Assembly: GCF_947500995.1 (NCBI RefSeq)
Contig: NZ_CANMUA010000001.1
Location: forward strand, 372,001 to 436,000
DNA: 64,000 nt
From: an uncultured Serinicoccus sp.
GTDB taxonomy: Bacteria > Actinomycetota > Actinomycetes > Actinomycetales > Dermatophilaceae
Direction of reading: 5' to 3'
Shown: piece by piece, positions 56,164 through 64,000 of the stretch
How the letters are laid out: each line of letters begins with the position of its first letter
How positions within the stretch are numbered: position 1 is the stretch's first letter
Notes under the pieces: generated by a model
Seen by the model: only the letters and a program-made list of their open reading frames with translations
What the model was told of the DNA's origin: nothing
Databases searched by the model: none
Position numbers and translations under genes: made by a program

Positions 56164-56184
56164 CCTGACCCCCGGTTGGTCAGG
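56164..56184. terminator. Short hairpin between convergent genes
   Basis: CCTGACC, a 7-nt loop and GGTCAGG, overlapping the DUF2550 stop codon and 9 bp after the PduO stop. A weak bidirectional terminator candidate. Confidence 0.4.
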
Positions 56185-56611
56185 CGACGTGGGAGTTCCA
56201 GCCGGGCGGTACCGCCTCGACCCAGGAACGCAGCGCCGTGTAGTGCTGCTCGCCCAGCGCCAGCTCGAACCGCGCCGTGCCGTAGCTCACCGGCACCCGG
56301 ATGAGGGCGGCCCCGCCCAGGTCGGCGGCGTCGGCGGTCCCCAGCGGGCCGGCCACCCCCAGGTCCAGGTTGCCCCGCATCCACGGACCGACGGACGGAC
56401 CGCCTCCTCCCCGCAGGGAGAGGCGGTCCTCGGTGAAGCGCAGGGTGCCCCGGCGCCAGAGGCGCTCGGCGTCCCGGTAGGCCGCGGGCATCGGTGGGCA
56501 CATGCTCCCGCGGTCCCCGGCGATCCGGAACGAGAGCAGCCCGAGGCCCAGGATGACCAGGGCCCCGACCAGGGCCATGAGCACCAGGACGATCGCACCG
56601 GCGCCGGTCAT
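56180..56611 (-). CDS. DUF2550 family membrane protein
   Basis: A 143-residue protein with one N-terminal hydrophobic helix (about 7-28) and a soluble domain (CPPMPAAYRDAERLWRRGTL, SYGTARFELALG, HYTALRSWVEAVPPG). In actinobacteria this family usually follows atpC, as here (17 bp downstream). A role in ATP synthase assembly or placement has not been shown. Expected length. Confidence 0.85.
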   Translation of the reverse strand: MTGAGAIVLVLMALVGALVILGLGLLSFRIAGDRGSMCPPMPAAYRDAERLWRRGTLRFTEDRLSLRGGGGPSVGPWMRGNLDLGVAGPLGTADAADLGGAALIRVPVSYGTARFELALGEQHYTALRSWVEAVPPGWNSHVA

Positions 56612-56628
56612 GAACGGTGGCGTGCCCG

Positions 56629-56910
56629 TCAGCCGGCGGCGGGGGCGGACAGCGAGCCGGCGTCGACCCGGTCGGCCACCACGACGACCTTGTCCTCGTC
56701 CACGGAGAGGAAGCCCCCGTCGATGGTGACCGCCTGCGGCGTGCCCCCCGTGTAGATGGTGACGTCCCCCTCGACGAGCACCGCGAGGACCGGCGTGTGA
56801 CCGGGCAGGATGCCCAGGTCACCGTCGATGCTCCGGGCGCTCACCATCGTTGCCTCGCCCTCCCAGACCTTGCGGTCCGCGGCGACCAGCTCGACCTGCA
56901 GTGCACTCAC
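56629..56910 (-). CDS. atpC: ATP synthase F1 subunit epsilon
   Basis: A 93-residue subunit limited to the N-terminal beta-sandwich (LQVELVAADRKVWEG, GDLGILPGHTPVLAVL). The two C-terminal helices that inhibit ATP hydrolysis in other bacteria are absent, as in some short actinobacterial forms. GTG start with AAGGGA about 6 nt upstream. It lies 22 bp after the permease gene rather than after atpD. A TAGACT hexamer at 56943-56948 (minus strand) inside the permease end might be its own promoter. Confidence 0.93.
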   Translation of the reverse strand: MSALQVELVAADRKVWEGEATMVSARSIDGDLGILPGHTPVLAVLVEGDVTIYTGGTPQAVTIDGGFLSVDEDKVVVVADRVDAGSLSAPAAG

Positions 56911-56932
56911 GAGATGTCCCTTCGATGACGGT

Positions 56933-58258
56933 TCAAGGATCGAGTCTACCGGCCCGCCCGGAGGACCCGGAACGCGACCGGTCCCGCTGCGCCGGGGCGA
57001 CCTCGACCGCCCCGGTACGACGGTTGATCGCCGACATGCCGTGGTAGACGAGCAACGCCGCGCCGGTGCCGAGGGCGATCCCCTCGAAGCTCAGCGCACC
57101 CGCGTCCCACGTGTAGTTGGCGATGCCGACGACCAGGGCCACCGCCGCGGTCGCCAGGTTGATCGGGTTGCCGAAGTCGACCCGGTGCTCGACCCAGATG
57201 CGGACCCCCAGGACCCCGATCATGCCGTAGAGCACGGTGGCGGCCCCGCCGAGGACCCCGGCCGGCACGGTCTGGATGAGGGCCCCGAACTTCGGCAGGA
57301 AGGCCAGGGCGACCGCGGTGAGGGCGGCGACCCAGTAGGCCGCGGTGGAGTAGACCCGGGTGGCCGCCATGACCCCGATGTTCTCGGCGTACGTCGTGGT
57401 GCCCGAGCCACCGCCCGCCCCGGCCAGCGTGGTCGCCAGGCCGTCCGAGAGCAGCGTGCGGCCCAGCAGGTGGTCCAGGGCGTCCGCGGACTCGCCGGTC
57501 ATCTGCGCCACCGACTTCACGTGCCCGATGTTCTCCGCCACGAGCACGAGCACGACGGGCAGGAAGAGCCCGACGACGCCGAGGTGGAACTCGGGCGCCA
57601 TGAGCGGCGGTGCCCCCAGCCACCCCGCGTCGGCGACGACCGCCAGGTCGACCTCGCCGCGGACCAGCGCCACGGCATACCCGACGAGCACGCCGAGCAG
57701 GATCGACAGCCGGCCCAGCAGCCCGCGGAAGAGCACCGTGCAGAGCAGGATCGCGACCAGCGTCGCGAGGGCGGTGACCGGTGCCTGCTCGACGTTGCCC
57801 CACGCCGCCGGCGCGAGGTTGAGGCCGATGAGCGCCACGATCGCCCCGGTCACGGTCGGGGGCATGAGGCGGGCGATCCAGCCGTGGCCGGCGAGCTGCA
57901 CCACCACACCTACCAGGGCCAGCCCGACCCCGGCGATCACCACCCCGCCCAGCGCGCCCGCGGGTCCGTGCTCGGCCTGGGCGGCGGCGATGGGGGCCAG
58001 GAAGGCGAAGCTGGAGCCGAGGTAGGAGGGGACCTGGTTGCGGGTGACGAGGAGGAACAGGACCGTCCCCAGCCCGCTGAAGAGCAGGGTCGTGCTCGGC
58101 GGGAACCCGGTGATGAGCGGGACGAGGAAGGTCGCGCCGAACATCGCGACGACGTGCTGCATGCCGATCCCGACGGTGGGCAGCCACGCGAGCCGCTCCC
58201 GGGGTCCGACGACCTCCCCCGGCGTGATCCGACGGCCGTCTCCGTGCACGGTCCACAT
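56933..58258 (-). CDS. Uracil/xanthine permease family transporter (NAT/NCS2)
   Basis: A 441-residue membrane protein with about 14 helices. The family signature is visible in SSFAFLAPIAAAQ, LVLVAENIGHVKSVAQMTG (proton- and substrate-binding Glu region) and GSGTTTYAENIGVMAATRVYS. It imports uracil or a related nucleobase with a proton. ATG 58258 is chosen because GAGGAG lies 7 nt upstream. It stands between atpD and atpC in the same direction, behind a strong hairpin, so it is probably transcribed from its own promoter and carries atpC downstream. Confidence 0.92.
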   Translation of the reverse strand: MWTVHGDGRRITPGEVVGPRERLAWLPTVGIGMQHVVAMFGATFLVPLITGFPPSTTLLFSGLGTVLFLLVTRNQVPSYLGSSFAFLAPIAAAQAEHGPAGALGGVVIAGVGLALVGVVVQLAGHGWIARLMPPTVTGAIVALIGLNLAPAAWGNVEQAPVTALATLVAILLCTVLFRGLLGRLSILLGVLVGYAVALVRGEVDLAVVADAGWLGAPPLMAPEFHLGVVGLFLPVVLVLVAENIGHVKSVAQMTGESADALDHLLGRTLLSDGLATTLAGAGGGSGTTTYAENIGVMAATRVYSTAAYWVAALTAVALAFLPKFGALIQTVPAGVLGGAATVLYGMIGVLGVRIWVEHRVDFGNPINLATAAVALVVGIANYTWDAGALSFEGIALGTGAALLVYHGMSAINRRTGAVEVAPAQRDRSRSGSSGRAGRLDP

Positions 58259-58290
58259 GACTGGTCTCCTCGCTGGTCTCGCTTGGTCCT

Positions 58291-58334
58291 GCACCGGACG
58301 CGCGGTCAGTACGCACCGGACGGGCGGTCAGCAC
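58291..58334. repeat. 22-bp direct repeats in front of the permease gene
   Basis: Two 22-bp units beginning GCACCGGACG (58291-58312 and 58313-58334) differ at a few bases, and a third, partial GCACCAGACGCG follows. They lie 33-76 bp upstream of the permease ATG and could be regulator-binding sites or remnants of duplication. The rest of the 165-bp gap holds the atpD terminator. Confidence 0.55.
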
Positions 58335-58364
58335 GCACCAGACGCGTCTGCGTCGGCGCACGCA

Positions 58365-58406
58365 GTCAGGCCCCGGTGCCCGCGGACGCGGGTGCCGGGG
58401 CCTGAC
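58365..58406 (-). terminator. Strong hairpin terminator after atpD
   Basis: GTCAGGCCCCGGTGCCCGC (58365-58383) pairs perfectly over 19 bp with 58388-58406 around a GGAC loop, 17 bp beyond the atpD stop codon. No T-tract. Confidence 0.78.
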
Positions 58407-58423
58407 TCAGGCGACGGGCGTGC

Positions 58424-60797
<2,374 letters not shown>

Positions 60798-60854
60798 ATC
60801 TCGCCTCTCTCGTTGGCTCTGGTGGTCGGTCGGATCGCTGGGGTATGCCCGCGC

Positions 60855-62501
60855 TCAGCTGCGCTGGACGGTCAGCTGCTCCTGGTCGACCTCGTCGTCT
60901 CCCATGGCCTCGACGGGGTCGTCCTCGGCGGAGCCGACGCCGACCTCGGCGCTGTCGTCGGGGGCGAACTCGGACTGGAAGGCGCTCATGGCGTCGCCCA
61001 GCGCGGCGGCGGTGTCGTCGCCGAGCTTGCCGCTCTCGCGGATACCGGCGAGGAGCCCGTCGTGCTCCCGGCGCAGGTACTCGACCCACTCGTTCTCGAA
61101 GCGACGCACGTCGCTGACCGGCACCTCGTCGATGTGGCCGTTGGTGCCCGCCCAGATGATCGCGACCTGGTCCTCGACCGAGACCGGGGAGGACTGCGGC
61201 TGCTTGAGGATCTCGACCATGCGCGCACCCCGGGCCAGCTGGGCCTTGGACGCGTCGTCGAGGTCGGAGGCGAACATCGCGAAGGCCTCCATCTCGCGGA
61301 ACTGCGCGAGGTCGACCTTGAGCCGGCCGGAGACCGACTTCATCGCCTTGATCTGCGCGGCGCCGCCGACCCGGGAGACCGACACACCCACGTCGATCGC
61401 CGGGCGGACGTTGGAGTTGAAGAGGTCCGCCTGCAGGTAGATCTGCCCGTCGGTGATGGAGATGACGTTGGTCGGGATGTAGGCCGAGACGTCACCCGCC
61501 TTGGTCTCGATGATCGGCAGCCCGGTCATCGAGCCGGCGCCCACCTCGTCGGACAGCTTCGCGCAGCGCTCGAGCAGCCGCGAGTGCAGGTAGAACACGT
61601 CGCCCGGGTACGCCTCGCGGCCCGGCGGGCGGCGCAGCAGCAGCGACACCGCGCGGTAGGCCTCGGCCTGCTTGGACAGGTCGTCGAAGACGATGAGCAC
61701 GTGCTTGCCGTCGTACATCCAGTGCTGGCCGATGGCCGAGCCGGTGTAGGGGGCGAGGTACTTGAAGCCGGCGGCGTCCGAGGCGGGCGCCGCGACGATG
61801 GTGGTGTAGTCCAGCGCGCCGTTCTCCTCCAGCGTGGCGCGCACCGAGGCGATGGTGGAGCCCTTCTGGCCGATCGCGACGTAGATGCAGCGCACCTGCT
61901 TGTCCGGGTCGCCGGACTCCCAGTTGGACTTTTGGTTGAGGATGGTGTCGATGGCGACGGCGGTCTTGCCGGTCTGCCGGTCGCCGATGATGAGCTGGCG
62001 CTGACCGCGGCCGATGGGGATCATCGCGTCGATCGCCTTGATGCCGGTCTGCAGCGGCTCGTGGACCGACTTGCGGGCCATGACGCCCGGGGCCTGGAGC
62101 TCGAGGGCCCGACGGCCATCGGTCTCGAGCTCGCCCATGCCGTCGATCGGCTGCCCGAGGGGGTTGACGACGCGGCCGAGGTAGCCGTCACCGACCGGGA
62201 CGGAGAGGACCTCACCGGTGCGCCGGACGTCCTGACCCTCCTCGATGCCGGAGAAGTCGCCCAGCACGATGACGCCGACCTCGTGCACGTCGAGGTTGAG
62301 GGCCAGGCCGAGGGTGCCGTCGGCGAACTCGAGCAGCTCGTTGGTCATCACCGAGGGCAGGCCCTCGACGTGCGCGATGCCGTCGCTGGCGTCGACCACC
62401 CGGCCGACCTCTTCGCGTGAGGCCGCACCCGGCTCGTAGGACTTGACGAACTGGTCCAGCGCGTCCCGGATCTCCTCCGGACGGATCGAAAGCTCCGTCA
62501 T
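60855..62501 (-). CDS. atpA: ATP synthase F1 subunit alpha
   Basis: The 548-residue non-catalytic nucleotide-binding subunit. [13 protein letters not shown] is the P-loop; [20 protein letters not shown] and the arginine-finger region ([17 protein letters not shown]) are intact. The N-terminal helix [18 protein letters not shown] docks delta. The C-terminal tail (about 515-548) is acidic and longer than in many bacteria, a common actinobacterial feature. Confidence 0.98.
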   Translation of the reverse strand: MTELSIRPEEIRDALDQFVKSYEPGAASREEVGRVVDASDGIAHVEGLPSVMTNELLEFADGTLGLALNLDVHEVGVIVLGDFSGIEEGQDVRRTGEVLSVPVGDGYLGRVVNPLGQPIDGMGELETDGRRALELQAPGVMARKSVHEPLQTGIKAIDAMIPIGRGQRQLIIGDRQTGKTAVAIDTILNQKSNWESGDPDKQVRCIYVAIGQKGSTIASVRATLEENGALDYTTIVAAPASDAAGFKYLAPYTGSAIGQHWMYDGKHVLIVFDDLSKQAEAYRAVSLLLRRPPGREAYPGDVFYLHSRLLERCAKLSDEVGAGSMTGLPIIETKAGDVSAYIPTNVISITDGQIYLQADLFNSNVRPAIDVGVSVSRVGGAAQIKAMKSVSGRLKVDLAQFREMEAFAMFASDLDDASKAQLARGARMVEILKQPQSSPVSVEDQVAIIWAGTNGHIDEVPVSDVRRFENEWVEYLRREHDGLLAGIRESGKLGDDTAAALGDAMSAFQSEFAPDDSAEVGVGSAEDDPVEAMGDDEVDQEQLTVQRS

Positions 62502-62572
62502 GATTCTTCTCCTCGTCGTGGCCCTGGGCTTGGGGTCGGGCCGGTGCTGTGGGGGTAGGTGGTGGGCTCTGG

Positions 62573-63394
62573 TCAGCCGGCCATGAGGCGGCGGGCCTGG
62601 TCGAGACGATGGCTGACGGTGCCGTCGATGACCTCGTCACCGATCTCGACCCGGATGCCGCCGACGACGTCGGGGTCGACGACCACGTTGGTGTGGACGG
62701 TGCGGGAGTACTGCCGGCTCAGCGTCGCGCGCAGGGCCTGCTCCTGCTCGTCCGTGAGCGGCACGGCGGTGGTCACGATCGCGGTGAGCTGGTCCTGGAC
62801 CTCGGCGGCCTGCTCGAGGTATGCCGCGAGCGTGCGCTCGAGGCGGCTGCCGCGCACCCCCACGGCCGCCTGGGCGGCCAGGCTCACCGTCTCGGGGGCT
62901 GACTTCACCGACAGCAGGCGCTCCACGAGGGAGCGCTTGGCGTCGGCCGGGGCGCGCCGGTCGGCGAGGGCCGCCTGGAGCTCGGACGCGGACTGCACGA
63001 TCCGGGAGAACCGGAACAGCTCGTCCTCGACCTGGCCCAGCCGGTCGTGCCGGTAGGCGTGCACCAGGTGCGCCTCGACCGAGAGCCGCTCGAGGGCGGT
63101 CGCGAGGTCACCGGTCCCCGCCCAGCGCTGCGTCACGACCGCCTTGACGACGTGCAGCGCCGGGTCGCTCACCTTGCCGCCCAGGAGCTGCTGGGCGATC
63201 GCGGCCCGCTCCTGGCCCTCGCGGGAGGGGTCGGCCAGGGTGCGGGCGAGCACCTTGTTGCCGTCCACGAGGCGGGCCACGGCCCAGACCTGGTCACCCA
63301 CGCGGGCCGGGTCAACCGACCCGCCCTCGTGCTGGAGCACCTGCTCCAGGCCCTCGCGGGCCTCGTGGTAGGACCGCCGGAAGGCGCTGTCCAT
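62573..63394 (-). CDS. atpH: ATP synthase F1 subunit delta
   Basis: The 273-residue peripheral-stalk protein that links F1 alpha to subunit b. It is longer than the usual 180 residues because of an N-terminal helical extension, as in many actinobacteria. The C-terminal part shows [19 protein letters not shown] and [20 protein letters not shown], which are diagnostic. The ATG overlaps the atpF stop by one base (TGATG). Confidence 0.95.
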   Translation of the reverse strand: MDSAFRRSYHEAREGLEQVLQHEGGSVDPARVGDQVWAVARLVDGNKVLARTLADPSREGQERAAIAQQLLGGKVSDPALHVVKAVVTQRWAGTGDLATALERLSVEAHLVHAYRHDRLGQVEDELFRFSRIVQSASELQAALADRRAPADAKRSLVERLLSVKSAPETVSLAAQAAVGVRGSRLERTLAAYLEQAAEVQDQLTAIVTTAVPLTDEQEQALRATLSRQYSRTVHTNVVVDPDVVGGIRVEIGDEVIDGTVSHRLDQARRLMAG

Positions 63395-64000
63395 CAGCGG
63401 ACCTCGTCGTGGGCGCCGAGCTGCTCGGGCTCGATGGCACCGGACTCCAGGTCCGCGAGGAACCGGTCGACGATCCCCCGCTGGCGTGCCTCGTCCTCGA
63501 GGGACTCCCCGACGATCTTGCTGGCCAGGGCGGTGGAGATCTGCCCCACCTCGCCGCGCAGCTGGACGAAGGCCTGCTGGCGCTCGGCCTCGACCTGCTT
63601 GTGCGCGGTCTCGGTGATCCGGTTGGCCTCGACCTGGGCCTGCTCGCGCATCTCGGCGATGATCTGCGCGCCCTGTTCCTTGGCCCGCTCGCGGATCTGG
63701 GCGGCCTCGGCCCGCGCCTCGCCGAGCTGGTCCTCGTACTTCTTCTTCGCGGCGGCTGCCTCGGCCTCGGCCTTCTCGGCACGCTCCATCCCGCCCTCGA
63801 TGGCCGACGTGCGGTCGGCGTAGGCCTTCTCGAGGTTGGGGACGATCTTGCGCTTGACGAAGAAGTAGAAGATGCCGAAGACGATCAGACCGAAGATGAG
63901 CTCCGGCATGTAGGGCAGGATCGGGATGGCTCCCTCACCGGCCCCGATGGGCTCGGAGTGGTCCTCCTCGGTCGCGGCCTTCAGCGCGCCCGCAACGATC
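63394..64000 (-). CDS. atpF: ATP synthase F0 subunit b (N terminus outside the window)
   Basis: Subunit b of the peripheral stalk; 201 codons visible up to the window edge. A Met at 63909 begins the membrane helix (PELIFGLIVFGIFYFFV), but the frame stays open upstream for at least 30 more residues that look like the short periplasmic leader of actinobacterial AtpF, so the true start is probably outside the window. The long charged helix (KAEAEAAAAKKKYEDQ and onward) forms the dimeric stalk. atpE and atpB are expected beyond the edge. Confidence 0.93.
   Translation of the reverse strand, partial: IVAGALKAATEEDHSEPIGAGEGAIPILPYMPELIFGLIVFGIFYFFVKRKIVPNLEKAYADRTSAIEGGMERAEKAEAEAAAAKKKYEDQLGEARAEAAQIRERAKEQGAQIIAEMREQAQVEANRITETAHKQVEAERQQAFVQLRGEVGQISTALASKIVGESLEDEARQRGIVDRFLADLESGAIEPEQLGAHDEVR

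Overview
The window is high-GC (roughly 72% by eye), densely coded DNA from an actinobacterium. It carries a glycogen/maltosyltransferase (GlgE) locus, a GatCAB–LigA–MnmA–IscS–EtfBA gene order like that of Mycobacterium, the NucS mismatch endonuclease, and an actinobacterial ATP synthase operon with a DUF2550 gene next to atpC. The subtilisin with cell-wall-binding type 2 repeats and the general gene content suggest Micrococcales, in the Intrasporangiaceae/Ornithinimicrobiaceae area. That placement is an inference. No rRNA, tRNA, phage, transposase or CRISPR array was seen.

Layout. 1-3.1 kb: ABC-2 exporter (ATPase and two permeases) and a SixA-type phosphatase. 3.3-7.3 kb: secreted subtilisin with three CWB2 repeats, and a 2-hydroxyacid dehydrogenase. 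7.3-23.7 kb: a conserved housekeeping block (gatB-gatA-gatC, ligA, a MetE-like protein, mnmA-iscS, etfA-etfB) with interspersed redox, MFS and membrane-protein genes, and a PadR/HAAS pair. 23.7-25.3 kb: enoyl-CoA hydratase and YbjN protein. 25.3-37.4 kb: glgX, glgE, treS and one 1,995-codon gene encoding maltokinase, branching enzyme and phosphoglucomutase in a single frame. 37.4-45 kb: YbbN-like co-chaperone, lipoprotein, DUF1353 protein, prolyl iminopeptidase, acetyltransferase, thiolase, amidohydrolase. 45-50.9 kb: methylmalonyl-CoA epimerase, AI-2E-type transporter, a tandem GNAT gene flanked by two inverted arrays of 32-bp repeats, 3-hydroxyacyl-CoA dehydrogenase, nucS. 50.9-56.2 kb: GT2/GtrA/large membrane protein group, gamma-glutamyltransferase-like gene, PduO. 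56.2-64 kb: the ATP synthase operon on the minus strand (atpF partial, H, A, G, D), interrupted by a terminator and a uracil/xanthine permease before atpC and DUF2550.

Functional logic. TreS makes maltose from trehalose, the maltokinase domain phosphorylates it, GlgE extends alpha-glucan with maltose-1-phosphate, the GlgB domain branches it, GlgX debranches it, and the Pgm domain links glucose-1-phosphate to glucose-6-phosphate. The last three activities of the synthetic arm lie on one polypeptide.

Whole-window signals. (1) The 7-mer GTATGCC occurs 39 times by eye count, against about 6 expected from composition, and forces rare codons (TAT, GCA, ATA). (2) Many genes have a TANNNT hexamer 6-8 nt before the start codon, which implies leaderless transcription and fixes several starts. 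(3) A 32-bp tandem repeat family sits in three intergenic places.
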